DNA of 64,000 nt. Source: CADCTB01 sp963768975. GTDB taxonomy: Bacteria; Actinomycetota; Acidimicrobiia; Acidimicrobiales; AC-14. Within the stretch, counting starts at the first letter, position 1; each line of letters starts with the position of its first letter. The position numbers and the translations under genes are program-made. The DNA is taken from the NCBI GenBank assembly GCA_963768975.1, contig CAVYKB010000013.1, positions 501,880 through 565,879 of the forward strand, in the 5' to 3' direction. Of the stretch, positions 16,955 to 26,043 are shown piece after piece. Below the pieces are notes generated by a model, which saw nothing but the letters and a program-made list of their open reading frames with translations, did not search any database and was not told the origin of the DNA.

Positions 16955-17887
16955 TCATTCCAATCGAATCCTTGGATCGAGGAAGGCGTAGGCGACGTCG
17001 ACCGCCAGGTTGACGAGGACGAAGACCGCCACCCCGTAGGTGACCACACCGAGCACGATCGGGTTGTCCTGGGACTGGATGGCGCCCACCAGCGCCAGCC
17101 CGATCCCGTTCCAGTTGAAGACCGTCTCGGTGATCAGGGCACCGCCGAGCAGGCCGCCGAAGGAGATGCCCAGGAAGGTCAGGACCGGGATGACCGAGTT
17201 CCGCAGCGCGTGCTTCAGGATCACGACCCGCTTCGACAGTCCCTTGGCGTAGGCGGTGCGGATGAAGTCGGCTCGCATCACCTCCGACATGGTGCCCCGC
17301 ATCAGCCGGCTGACCAGGGCGGTCTCGACAGCAGCCAGGGTCAGCGCCGGCAGGATGATCGACCGACCCACCCCTTGCGACTGCCCCTGCAACGGCAACC
17401 ACCCCAGGTTGATGGCGAAGACGTTCTGTAACGCTAGTCCGATGACGAGTGTGGGAACGCCAATGGCCAGCGTGGTCGACAGGGTGACCAGCACGTCGAG
17501 GAAGGAGTACCGGAACACCGCAGCGATGATGCCGGCGACGATGCCGATGCAGATCTCCAGCACAATGGCCGCCAGCGCCAGCTTGGCCGTATTGCCCAGC
17601 TTCTCCCTGAGGATGGTGTTCACCGAGCGGCGGTAGACATAGGACTCGCCCAGGTCGCCCCTGGACAAGCGGCCCAGGTACGAGACGTACTGTTGTGGTA
17701 ACGGCTTGTCCAGGTCATAGCGCCGCTCCAGGGCGGCCCGCGTTGCGGGGTCGAGCTGGCGGCCCTCCCCCTGCGACGTGGCGATGGGATCGCCCGGGAC
17801 CACGAACAGGCAGACGAACAGGATGATGCTGGCCCCGAAAAGGACCAGCATCATCTGCAACAATCGCCGGACGACGTACTTGCCCAA
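16955..17887 (-). CDS. Peptide ABC importer permease (DppB/OppB type)
   Basis: The 310-residue protein begins with the classic DppB helix MGKYVVRRLLQMMLVLFGAS, then VVPGDPIA and LPQQYVSYLGRLSRGDLG. Six membrane helices carry the coupling loop (RTAYAKGLSKRVVILKHALRN) that contacts the ATPases. The substrate-binding protein gene stops nine bases upstream, and DppC follows after 64 bases. No frameshift or missing segment is seen. Confidence 0.93.
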   Translation of the reverse strand: MGKYVVRRLLQMMLVLFGASIILFVCLFVVPGDPIATSQGEGRQLDPATRAALERRYDLDKPLPQQYVSYLGRLSRGDLGESYVYRRSVNTILREKLGNTAKLALAAIVLEICIGIVAGIIAAVFRYSFLDVLVTLSTTLAIGVPTLVIGLALQNVFAINLGWLPLQGQSQGVGRSIILPALTLAAVETALVSRLMRGTMSEVMRADFIRTAYAKGLSKRVVILKHALRNSVIPVLTFLGISFGGLLGGALITETVFNWNGIGLALVGAIQSQDNPIVLGVVTYGVAVFVLVNLAVDVAYAFLDPRIRLE

Positions 17888-17896
17888 GGGGGATGG

Positions 17897-19561
17897 CTAC
17901 TTGAGGCTCGCGGTCTCCAACGTGGGGCGCTCGAAGAAGTCGAGCCCCACGTTTGTCCACTTGCTCGAGTTGTACACCCGGTAGGCGGTCCGGTAGTAGG
18001 TGGGCGCCAGCGCCAGGTCACGACCGATCGCGATCTTTTCGATCTCCTCGATCGTCTTCTCCCGGTCGGAGTCGCTCTTCTGCGTCTTCGACAGCGCGAG
18101 GAGCCGGTCGACCTCCGAGTTGGCGTACTTGCCGTCGTTGTCCTCGCTCTTGCTGCCGAGGAGCGGCGTGGTGAAGCCGTCGGCGGACGGGTAGTCCGTG
18201 GACCACGCGGCGCGGGAGATGTCGAAGTCGCCGCGGTCCCGCTTCTGGAGGTGCTCGGCGAACGGCACGCCGTCGAGCTCGACCACGAGGCCGAGGTTCT
18301 TCTCCAGCTGGTCCTTCCAGGCCTGGACGAGAGGCTCGTGGCCGCCGTCGTTGTTGTAGGCCAGTTTGATCCGGGTGCCCGGCGTCAGGCCGCCCCGCTG
18401 GGCGAAGTCCTTGGCCTTGGTCACGTCGAACTTGCACCAGTCCCCGCAGACGCCGGCCTGGTGGAAGGCACCGAACGGCGGGGTGATGAAGGCCGTGGCC
18501 GACGTCAGTGAGCCTTGGTACACGCCCTGGTTGATCGCCTCACGGTCGATAGCCATGGAGAGAGCCTTGCGGGCGTCGGGGTTGTTGAACGGCGGCCTGG
18601 TGTGGTTGATCAGCAGGTAGTTGATGCCCGGCTGCTCGCTCTTGATGAAGCTTCCCTGCGGCTTGTAGGTGCCCTCGGCCTGCTTGAACAGGGTCGGCGG
18701 GATGCGGGCGAAGTCCACCTCGCCGGCGGTGAAGGCCCGGTACTCGGCCTCCAGCCGGCCCTGGGCCGGGAAGATCACGAACTCGATGCCGTCGAGGTTG
18801 GGCTTGTTGCCGAAGTAGTTCTCGTTGCGGACCAGCGAGATGCGCTGATTGTGCTCCCACTTCGTCCCGGGCTTGATCATGAACGGCCCGTTGCCGATGG
18901 GTGCGTCGTTGAACGTGGTGTTCTTGGCGTCGCCGGCGTTCGAGGGGACCGGGCTGGCCACCGGGTGGACGAGCTGCTTGTCGAACTCGCAGTCGCCGGC
19001 GCTCAGCCTGGCCACCAGCGTGTATGGGTCGGGCGCGGAGACGCCGGAGAACGTCTGCGCCGTCGGCGGGGTGGCGTGGAGAGGCTCATAGCCCTGGATC
19101 TGGGCCAAGTGGTAGGAAACCTGGCTGGCGGCGGTGCCGATGGCGGCACGGGTCCAGCCCCGGATGAACGAGTTGGCGTCGACTTCCTCGCCGTTGTGGA
19201 ACTTCACGCCGCGGCGAAGCTTGAAGGTCCACTCCGTGCAGTCGTTGTTGGGCGTCCAGCTCTCGGCCACGCCCGGCCGCATCTTCAGCTCGCTGTTGCC
19301 GTCGTAGGTCACCAGGCCGGTGAACAGCCGGACGGTGACGTTGCTGCCCTCTGACTCCCGGGCGTTGTAGGGATCGATGGCCGCCGGCTCGCCGATCGGC
19401 ACCGTGAAAACGCCGCCCTTCTTCGCTTCCCCGCCGGTCTGCTGCCCGCCGGTTTGTCCGCCGGCGCCTTCATCGTCGTCCGACCCACCGCACGCTGCGG
19501 CAATGAGGGCCAGACAGATGGCGGCGATCCCCACTCGGGTCCTAGGCCCGGTGATTCGCAC
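17897..19561 (-). CDS. Peptide ABC importer substrate-binding lipoprotein (DppA/OppA type)
   Basis: The 554-residue protein starts at GTG 19561 with GAGGAGG seven bases upstream. The longer frame to ATG 19603 lacks such a site. It has a lipoprotein signal (AICLALIAAACGG, lipidated Cys near residue 24), a Gly/Gln-rich linker and the family 5 solute-binding fold: FTGLVTYDGNSELKMRPGVA, WTFKLRRGVKFHNGEEVDA, KALSMAIDREAINQ and the C-terminal sugar-like lobe. It is the first gene of the operon and captures the ligand outside the membrane. The 160 bases upstream, before the nuoF-like stop at 19722, should hold the operon promoter. Confidence 0.92.
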   Translation of the reverse strand: MRITGPRTRVGIAAICLALIAAACGGSDDDEGAGGQTGGQQTGGEAKKGGVFTVPIGEPAAIDPYNARESEGSNVTVRLFTGLVTYDGNSELKMRPGVAESWTPNNDCTEWTFKLRRGVKFHNGEEVDANSFIRGWTRAAIGTAASQVSYHLAQIQGYEPLHATPPTAQTFSGVSAPDPYTLVARLSAGDCEFDKQLVHPVASPVPSNAGDAKNTTFNDAPIGNGPFMIKPGTKWEHNQRISLVRNENYFGNKPNLDGIEFVIFPAQGRLEAEYRAFTAGEVDFARIPPTLFKQAEGTYKPQGSFIKSEQPGINYLLINHTRPPFNNPDARKALSMAIDREAINQGVYQGSLTSATAFITPPFGAFHQAGVCGDWCKFDVTKAKDFAQRGGLTPGTRIKLAYNNDGGHEPLVQAWKDQLEKNLGLVVELDGVPFAEHLQKRDRGDFDISRAAWSTDYPSADGFTTPLLGSKSEDNDGKYANSEVDRLLALSKTQKSDSDREKTIEEIEKIAIGRDLALAPTYYRTAYRVYNSSKWTNVGLDFFERPTLETASLK

Positions 19562-19721
19562 GTGTGGAACCTCCTCGTTCCTCGCCCATTCTCCTGGAAC
19601 CACGTGGCTCCAGTGAGCCTCGGGACACGCCCACTCTGCTGGAGGCCGGCCCTGAACTCAAGAGAGATGTGCCCCGGCGGGTGGCTGTTCAATCGCGCTG
19701 GGTGTCGAGGGGCAGCCGCCG

Positions 19722-21200
19722 CTAGTCGGGGAGGGCCTGGCGGGCCCGGTGCTCCCCGAATCGCTCTGCGGGCACCTGGCCGGAGTCGACCTCGTCGTAG
19801 CTCCAGTCGGGCTGCTTCTCGCGGTGGCGCTCGTCCCACGTCGCCACGCCGTCGGCGATGTCGACCAACTCGGCGATCAGCTCCGGCTCGACACCGGGTG
19901 CGGTGCCTGCGACGTGCGCCTTTACCTCGTCGGCGTAGAGATCCAGCAGGCTGGTGAGCACGTTCTGGTGCTGCTGGGCCAGGTAGCACCGGGCGCCGTC
20001 GGCGACGGTGCCCACCCGCTTCCGGATGTTGGCCATGTCGGCGTCGCCGGCGTCGGAGTGGCAGAGCTTGTCCATGAGGCCGGCCAGCTCGAGCCCGTCG
20101 GACTTGCAGGGCGTGCATTGGCCGCAGGACTCGATGGCAAGGAACCGCGACACGCCGGCGGCCACCGCGGTCATGTCGTCTGCCTCGTCGAACACAATGA
20201 ACCCGGCCGATCCCAGGCCGCTGCCGATGGCGGCCAGGTCCTCGTAGCTGACGGGCGTGTCGAGCAGGGACTCGGCGATGAAACCCTGGGCGACGCCGGG
20301 CAGCACGGCCTTGATCCGGCGCCCCTCGCGCGCCCCGCCGCCGATCGTCTCGATGACCTCTCGGAGCGGCGTGCCCATCTGCACCTCGGCCACGCCATGG
20401 TGCTGGACGCTTCCGGTGACGGTGCAGACGATGGTGCCGGGCGACTCCTGGGTCCCCGCGGTGCGGAACCAGTCGGCGCCGCGGGCGACGATCCGGGGCA
20501 CGTTGGCGATGGTCTCGATGTTGTCGACCAGCGTTGGCGGCGCCACCCCGTCGCCCCCCGGCGCCGCCATCTCGATCGGCGCGGCCATGCCGCTGCCGGA
20601 GGTGGCCTCGTCGACGGTGTCGACCACCTCGGTGACCCCGCGGCGGAACGGCGGGGCGATGCGGGGGAAGGGGTACCGCCCGTCGATGGTCTCCAGGAGC
20701 GCCGTCTCCTCGCCGTAGAGGTACTCGTTCGGGCCCTCGAATACGTCGATCTCGATGCCGTCCGCCCAGCCGGCGGCAACGATCTCCTCGATGGCCCGGC
20801 GGAGGCGGGCGACCTCGTTCCCGAAGGATTCCTTCAGCCCGAAGATGATGCTCATGGCGCCCACCGCCCGGGCGGCGATAAGCGCGCCCTCCATCACCTG
20901 GTAGGGATTGTTTCGCAGGATCGTGCGGTCCTTGAAGGTGCCGGGTTCGCCCTCGGCGCCGTTGATGACCACTGTCGTGGGCAGGACGGGCGAGACGTTC
21001 TCGGCGACGGTCCGCCACTTGACCCCCGTGGGGAAGCCGGCGCCGCCCCGGCCCCGCAGGCCCGAAGCCTCGATCTCGGCGGTCAATGCCGCCGGCTCCA
21101 CCTTGCGGGCCGCTTCCAGCCCCTCGCCGCCGTTGCGAGCCAGGTACTCGTCGAGGTCGGCGATCGGGTGCGGGTACAGAACGCGGTGCACGATGGTCAT
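19722..21200 (-). CDS. Stand-alone NuoF-like NADH-binding flavoprotein
   Basis: The product has 492 residues from ATG 21200. It has the FMN/NADH motifs of complex I subunit F: SGLRGRGGAGFPTGVKW (near 46-62), NGAEGEPGTFKDR (near 80-92) and EYLYGEETALLE. It also has the [4Fe-4S] cysteines ESCGQCTPCKS (near 354-364), with a further Cys some 40 residues on. No other nuo gene is adjacent, so it is not part of a complex I operon here. Orphan NuoF-like proteins often work with other redox partners such as formate dehydrogenase-like or ferredoxin-linked enzymes. The C-terminal 90 residues extend past the family core. Confidence 0.88.
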   Translation of the reverse strand: MTIVHRVLYPHPIADLDEYLARNGGEGLEAARKVEPAALTAEIEASGLRGRGGAGFPTGVKWRTVAENVSPVLPTTVVINGAEGEPGTFKDRTILRNNPYQVMEGALIAARAVGAMSIIFGLKESFGNEVARLRRAIEEIVAAGWADGIEIDVFEGPNEYLYGEETALLETIDGRYPFPRIAPPFRRGVTEVVDTVDEATSGSGMAAPIEMAAPGGDGVAPPTLVDNIETIANVPRIVARGADWFRTAGTQESPGTIVCTVTGSVQHHGVAEVQMGTPLREVIETIGGGAREGRRIKAVLPGVAQGFIAESLLDTPVSYEDLAAIGSGLGSAGFIVFDEADDMTAVAAGVSRFLAIESCGQCTPCKSDGLELAGLMDKLCHSDAGDADMANIRKRVGTVADGARCYLAQQHQNVLTSLLDLYADEVKAHVAGTAPGVEPELIAELVDIADGVATWDERHREKQPDWSYDEVDSGQVPAERFGEHRARQALPD

Positions 21201-21335
21201 GTATGGGTTCTTTCCCTTCCGGGGCCATCCGGTGAACCGCTTTCCTCCTCGCCGCAAAGGTGCTGCTGGGCCGGCCTTGGCCGGTACGCGCCGAGATCGA
21301 CGACTCCCAGTCTTGGCCGTTCGGCTAGTTCGCGT

Positions 21336-21686
21336 TCAGACGACGGCGAGCGCCGGGCGGCCGGTGCGTACCGGACCCAGGACGGCGACGAGCCCGGCGG
21401 CCACCGCGGCAGGCATGTCGACCTCCCCCAGCACCGCCTCCAGATGACTCAGCACCCGGTCGAAGGCGGCGCCGGCCACCGGCAGCCGTACGTTGGACGG
21501 GTGCATCATCCGCCCCACGCTGCCGGCGACGGCCACGAACGCTCGATGCTCGGCACGGAACCGCAGCAGGAGTCTCGTGTCCAGATGTCGGAGCAACTCG
21601 TCGTCGGCGAGCAGCCGGTTATAGAAGGCTTCTACGACCGCGGCCGCCGGAACCCCGGCCAGAATGTCGTTGAAGGTCGTCAGCAT
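21336..21686 (-). CDS. Truncated-globin-like protein
   Basis: The 116-residue protein resembles group I truncated haemoglobins: VVEAFYNRLLADDELLRHL in the B-C region, FRAEHRAFVAVA in the E helix and AAFDRVLSHLEAVL in the G helix. A candidate proximal histidine lies in RMMHPSN. Such globins bind O2 or NO. The order of helices and the length fit, but the usual glycine pairs are weak, so the haem-binding claim is moderate. It lies 136 bases upstream of the nuoF-like gene on the same strand, with no overlap. Confidence 0.6.
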   Translation of the reverse strand: MLTTFNDILAGVPAAAVVEAFYNRLLADDELLRHLDTRLLLRFRAEHRAFVAVAGSVGRMMHPSNVRLPVAGAAFDRVLSHLEAVLGEVDMPAAVAAGLVAVLGPVRTGRPALAVV

Positions 21687-21820
21687 CCGGCACAGTGTTC
21701 CTCATCGTCGTTTCAGCCGCGTTTCCTCCTGGCGAAGGCCGATCCGAGTTGATCCAGCCGACGGACGCCCGAAATGCGTCGGTAACCCGCGCCGGGCACG
21801 ATGGCGGCGTGGGGGATTTC

Positions 21821-23380
21821 ATGGACGACTACCCCGTGGGCGAAGGCTGGGACGAGATGTTCGACTCGTCGGGGCAGCCGCGCAAGCCGTACAAGGCGCT
21901 CTATGACGTCCTCCAGTCGCTGTCCGCCGAGGATTTCGTGTCGCGGTGCACGGCCCGGGACCACGCCTTCCGCGACCAGGGAATCACCTTCTCCCAGTCG
22001 GGGGAGGAGCGGCCCTTTCCCCTCGACCTGGTGCCCCGCATCCTGTCGGCCAACATCTGGCCGACCATTGAGGACGGCGTCGGCCAGCGGGTGCGGGCGC
22101 TCGAGGCCTTCCTCGCCGACGTGTACGGCCTCGGTCGCATCCTCGACGACGGGATCGTTCCCCGGAGCCTCATCAACAGCTGCGACCACTTCCACCGGGA
22201 GGCCGCCGGCATCGAGCCGCCCAACGGCGTGCGGGTGGTGGTGGCGGGCATCGACCTGGTGCGGGGGGCCGATGGGGAGTTCCGGGTGCTGGAGGACAAC
22301 CTCCGCACGCCCTCGGGCATCTCCTATGTGATCGAGAACCGCCGCACGATGGCCAGGGTGTTCCCCGAGCTTTTCGCCAGCCACCGCGTGCGCCCCGTCG
22401 ACAGCTACCCGGCGCGGCTGCTGGAGGCCCTGCGGGCGGCCACGCCCGCCGGCGTGCCGGACCCCACCGTGGTCGTGCTCACCCCTGGCGTCTACAACTC
22501 CGCCTACTTCGAGCACGCCTTCCTCGCCCGCCAGATGGGCGTCGAGCTGGTGGAGGGCCGGGACCTGGTGTGCCGGGGCAACCACGTCTACATGCGCAGC
22601 ACCGAGGGCGAGCAGCGTGTGGACGTGGTCTACCGGAGGGTCGACGACGACTACCTCGACCCGCTCCAGTTCAAGGCCGGCTCGGTGGTCGGCTGCCCGG
22701 GGATCGTCAACGCAGCCCGGGCGGGCAACGTCACCATCGCCAACGCGGTCGGCAACGGCGTGGCCGACGACAAGCTGCTCTACACCTACGTGCCCGACAT
22801 CATCAGGTACTACCTCGACGAGGACCCGATCCTCGCCAACGTCGACACCTACCGGTTGGAAGAGCCCGACCAGCTGGCCGCGACGGTGAACCGGCTGCAC
22901 GAGCTGGTGCTGAAGCCGGTCGCCGGCTCCGGGGGTTACGGGCTGGTCATCGGACCGGCGGCGCCGAAGGAGGAGCTCGAGCGGATGCGCGACGTGATCT
23001 CCGCCGACCCCCGGGGATGGATCGCCCAGGAGGTCGTGCAGCTTTCGACGTCGCCCACCCAGATCGGCGACCGGCTACTGCCCCGCCACGTCGACCTGCG
23101 GCCGTTCGCGGTCAACGACGGCGAGCGGGTGTGGGTGGTGCCCGGGGGGCTCACGCGCGTTGCCCTGCCCGAGGGCAGCCTGGTCGTGAACTCCAGCCAG
23201 GGCGGTGGGTCGAAGGACACCTGGGTGCTGGCCGACCCCACCAGCGCCCGGCCTGTCTACCCGGCCCGCCGGCCGGCGAGCCGGGTGCTGGCCCCCGCGA
23301 TCGCCAGCGAGCCACTGTCGCCGGGGCCGGCGGTGGCCCAGGCGGCCCAGCAACAGCAGGCCGGGGTGCCCGCATGCTGA
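21821..23380 (+). CDS. Circularly permuted ATP-grasp protein
   Basis: The 519-residue product belongs to the CP-ATP-grasp type 2 family (formerly DUF404/DUF407). Visible marks are FPLDLVPRIL, the DNLRTPSGISYVIENR nucleotide-binding stretch (near residues 160-175), VLKPVAGSGGYG (near 366-377) and DLRPFAV. ATP-grasp enzymes join carboxylates to amines using ATP. The family lies with an alpha-E and a transglutaminase gene in many bacteria and is thought to make or modify peptides. ATG 21821 has a GGGGGAT site; GTG 21809 is an alternative. The next gene overlaps its end by seven bases. Confidence 0.9.
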   Translation: MDDYPVGEGWDEMFDSSGQPRKPYKALYDVLQSLSAEDFVSRCTARDHAFRDQGITFSQSGEERPFPLDLVPRILSANIWPTIEDGVGQRVRALEAFLADVYGLGRILDDGIVPRSLINSCDHFHREAAGIEPPNGVRVVVAGIDLVRGADGEFRVLEDNLRTPSGISYVIENRRTMARVFPELFASHRVRPVDSYPARLLEALRAATPAGVPDPTVVVLTPGVYNSAYFEHAFLARQMGVELVEGRDLVCRGNHVYMRSTEGEQRVDVVYRRVDDDYLDPLQFKAGSVVGCPGIVNAARAGNVTIANAVGNGVADDKLLYTYVPDIIRYYLDEDPILANVDTYRLEEPDQLAATVNRLHELVLKPVAGSGGYGLVIGPAAPKEELERMRDVISADPRGWIAQEVVQLSTSPTQIGDRLLPRHVDLRPFAVNDGERVWVVPGGLTRVALPEGSLVVNSSQGGGSKDTWVLADPTSARPVYPARRPASRVLAPAIASEPLSPGPAVAQAAQQQQAGVPAC

Positions 23381-24324
23381 GTCGCATCGCCGAGTCCCTG
23401 TACTGGGTCGGGCGCTACGCCGAGCGGGCGGAGGACACGGCCCGCATCCTCGACGTGCACGTCCACCGCACGCTCGAGGACCCCTCCGTCGAGGAGGACT
23501 CTGCGTGCCGGACGCTCCTGGCGGTCATGGGCATGTCCGCGCCGGAGGAGGGGGCGCTCGACAACGCCGACCTCCTGGACATGCTGGCCTTCGACAGCGC
23601 CAGCCCGACGTCGATCGCCGGGAGCCTGGTGGCAGCGCGGGAGAACGCCCGCAGCGCCCGGGACTCGATCTCCTCGGAGATGTGGGAGTGCCTGAACGGG
23701 ACGTACAACGCCCTGCCGGGCGTCGTCGCCCGGGTGGCCGGCGGGATGCCGCACGCCTTCTTCTCCTACGTGAAGGAGCGGGCGGCCATCCTCCACGGCC
23801 TAGCCGACTCCACCATGAGCCGCGACGACGGCTGGCTGTTCCTGGTCCTCGGGCGCAGCCTGGAGCGGGTCGACATGACCGCCCGCCTTCTGTCGGCGAG
23901 CTTCGGCGACGGGTCGGGGCCGGCGGAGTGGGTCACCACCCTGCGCTGCTGCTCGGCCCACGAGGCCTTCCTGCGCACCTATCGCCGGCGGGTCGAGCCC
24001 GAACTGGTCGCCGAGTTCCTCCTCCTCGACCGCCTCTTCCCCCGCTCGGCCTTCAGCGCCCTGGGCCAGGCCGAGAGATGCCTGGCCGAGCTTCAGCCCG
24101 GCGCCGGCCGGGCCGGCCTCGACGACGAGGCCCGGCGCATCCTGGGCCGGGCTCGCACCGACCTGGAGTTCCGGCGGGTCGAGGAGATCGTGGCCGACCT
24201 GCCGGCGTACCTGGCGTCCCTCCAGTCGTCGTGCTCGGCCGCCGGCGACGCGGTGGCCCGCCGGTTCTTCCGCCAGACCGCCTTGCAGGAGTGGAAGCTC
24301 GAAGTCGCCGGCGGGAGGGACTGA
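23374..24324 (+). CDS. Alpha-E domain protein
   Basis: The 316-residue, all-helical protein opens with MLSRIAESLYWVGRYAERAE, the hallmark of the alpha-E family (PF04168), and carries FLVLGRSLERVDMTARLL near residue 150. Several acidic/Arg pairs repeat in the two halves. The biochemical role is unknown; it is a constant partner of circularly permuted ATP-grasp proteins. It overlaps the ATP-grasp gene by seven bases and stops three bases before the transglutaminase gene, so the three are one translational unit. Confidence 0.92.
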   Translation: MLSRIAESLYWVGRYAERAEDTARILDVHVHRTLEDPSVEEDSACRTLLAVMGMSAPEEGALDNADLLDMLAFDSASPTSIAGSLVAARENARSARDSISSEMWECLNGTYNALPGVVARVAGGMPHAFFSYVKERAAILHGLADSTMSRDDGWLFLVLGRSLERVDMTARLLSASFGDGSGPAEWVTTLRCCSAHEAFLRTYRRRVEPELVAEFLLLDRLFPRSAFSALGQAERCLAELQPGAGRAGLDDEARRILGRARTDLEFRRVEEIVADLPAYLASLQSSCSAAGDAVARRFFRQTALQEWKLEVAGGRD

Positions 24325-24327
24325 CCC

Positions 24328-25173
24328 GTGCCGTGGAGGATCGGGATCCGGCACGTGACGGGCTACGAGTACGAGCGGTCCGTCACGTCGTCGTACAACG
24401 AGGCCCGGATCACCCCCATCTCCAACGACCGCCAGCTGGTTCTGGAGTCGGAGGTGGAGGTCACCCCGCCGGCGTCGATCTACCGGTACTGGGACTGGTG
24501 GGGCACCCTGGTGCACTCCTTCGACCTCCAGGACCCCCACGACTCACTCGTGATCACCGGGACGTCGGTGGTCGAGACCAGCGCGGCGCCCGATCCGCCG
24601 GCGGAGCCGGCGACGTGGGAGGACCTGGCCAGCTTCGACGTGCGCGACCGGTACGCCGAGGTGCTCAGCGCCAGCCGGTACGTCCCCCTCGTCGGCGGCG
24701 TGGCCGAGGCGGCGGCGGAGCTCGACGGCTCCCTCGACCCGCTGGAGACGTGCGCCGCGGTGGCGGCCTGGGTGCGGGAGCGGCTCCGCTACGAGCGGGG
24801 CACCACCAGCGTGTCGACGACGGCCGCCGACGCCCTGGAGATCGGCAGCGGCGTGTGCCAGGACTTCACCCACGTCGCCCTGGGGCTGCTCCGGGCTCGG
24901 GGCATCCCGGCCCGGTACGTCTCCGGCTACCTCCACCCGTCGTCGAAGGCCGAGCCGGGCCAGACCCTCGCCGGCCAGAGCCACGCGTGGGTCGAGGCCT
25001 GGGTGGGGGACTGGGTCTCGTTCGACCCCACCAACGGCAGCCCGGTCGGGGAGCGCCACGTGGTGGTCGGCAGGGCCCGCGACTACGCCGACCTGCCGCC
25101 GCTCAACGGCATCTTCCACGGCGGGCCGGCCAAGTCGCTTGGCGTCACGGTGGAGCTGACCCGCCTGGCCTGA
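24328..25173 (+). CDS. Transglutaminase-like cysteine protease of the ATP-grasp trio
   Basis: The 281-residue protein has the N-terminal beta domain of bacterial transglutaminase-like proteins (MPWRIGIRHVTGYEYERSV). The catalytic triad is C177 (GSGVCQDFTH), H219 (QSHAWVEAW) and D233 (FDPTNG). Enzymes of this fold cut or exchange amide bonds, so in this cluster it may hydrolyse or transfer the product of the ATP-grasp ligase. The GTG start at 24328 lies three bases after the alpha-E stop. It has no signal peptide, which places the system in the cytoplasm. The family is conserved and the substrate is unknown. Confidence 0.92.
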   Translation: MPWRIGIRHVTGYEYERSVTSSYNEARITPISNDRQLVLESEVEVTPPASIYRYWDWWGTLVHSFDLQDPHDSLVITGTSVVETSAAPDPPAEPATWEDLASFDVRDRYAEVLSASRYVPLVGGVAEAAAELDGSLDPLETCAAVAAWVRERLRYERGTTSVSTTAADALEIGSGVCQDFTHVALGLLRARGIPARYVSGYLHPSSKAEPGQTLAGQSHAWVEAWVGDWVSFDPTNGSPVGERHVVVGRARDYADLPPLNGIFHGGPAKSLGVTVELTRLA

Positions 25174-25194
25174 GGCGCCGGGTGAGGAGAAGGC

Positions 25195-25977
25195 CTAAGG
25201 GCAGTTTGCCAGCTGGGCGTCGAGCTGGGCGTTGCCCTGGGACCGGATTGCGGCCAGCCGGGCCAGCGCCGCGCTCTTCTCGGCCGAGGAGAGGTTGGAG
25301 GCGTTCACTGCCGCGATGTTGGCGTCGATCTGGGCGTTGAACGCAGTCTTGGCCAGCCGCGCCTTGTCACACGCCGAGAGCACCGTGGTGCTGGTGGTGG
25401 TGGGAACGGTCGTGTTCGTCGTCGAAGTCGTGGTGCCCATGGTGGTGTTCGTCGTCGAGGTCGAGGTCGACGTGGGGATCACGACCGACGTCGATGTCGT
25501 CGTTGAAAGCGTCGTGCTGCCGCCGGCGCCGAAGGAAATGGTGTGGGCCGAGAAGAGCTGGCCGTTGTTCGTCTCGGCCTCGACCGTGCACGGCGGTGTG
25601 GGCGTCGGGATGCAGGTGACCTGGACCTGCTGGTTCTGGGCATTCGTCCCGAAGAAGGTGCTGGTCACGTTCAGGGTAGCGACGAAGTTGCCGGCGCCAT
25701 TGCTGGTGAACGGCACTTGCGTGTTCGAGCAGATCTTGACCCCAGAGACGAACCCGCACTGGAAGACGGTGCCGCTGTTATTGGAACCGAAGCCGGCGCC
25801 GGTGACGTTCACCGTCTGGGGGCTCAACAAATTCTGGCCATCGCCGGGCGAGACATCGAGCGTCACGCTGGGGTTGCCGCCGTGCTGGGGCGCAGCGAAC
25901 GCCACACCCATGGTGGCGACTGTGAAGGCGATGATGATCACCATGTCCGCCCGTTGTCGAAGAAGCAGTCGGCGCAC
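25195..25977 (-). CDS. Secreted protein with neocarzinostatin-like domain and Thr/Ser linker
   Basis: GTG 25977 follows GGAGGG by five bases. The 260-residue product has a membrane/signal helix (VIIIAFTVATMGVAFA, near 13-28). A beta domain follows with VSPGDGQNLLSPQTVNVTG and paired cysteines, like the neocarzinostatin family. Then comes a threonine/serine tract of about 45 residues in which TST and TTT repeat, and a helical tail with two cysteines (ACDKARLAK ... LANCP). The Thr-rich linker suggests an exposed, possibly glycosylated stalk. Chromophore binding is not implied. Confidence 0.7.
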   Translation of the reverse strand: MRRLLLRQRADMVIIIAFTVATMGVAFAAPQHGGNPSVTLDVSPGDGQNLLSPQTVNVTGAGFGSNNSGTVFQCGFVSGVKICSNTQVPFTSNGAGNFVATLNVTSTFFGTNAQNQQVQVTCIPTPTPPCTVEAETNNGQLFSAHTISFGAGGSTTLSTTTSTSVVIPTSTSTSTTNTTMGTTTSTTNTTVPTTTSTTVLSACDKARLAKTAFNAQIDANIAAVNASNLSSAEKSAALARLAAIRSQGNAQLDAQLANCP

Positions 25978-26043
25978 GTGAACCCTCCAGTGGCGCGGAT
26001 ATCTCCGACGGAATGTAATGCAGCGCCGAGCCACGGACGGCGC

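Noticed and set aside
19749..21752. Plus-strand ORF of 667 residues
   Set aside because: Antisense shadow of the nuoF-like gene; His/Gly-rich with no fold pattern.
25380..25530. Tandem repeat DNA array of regulatory type
   Set aside because: The repeats are the coding of the Thr/Ser linker in the secreted protein at 25195.
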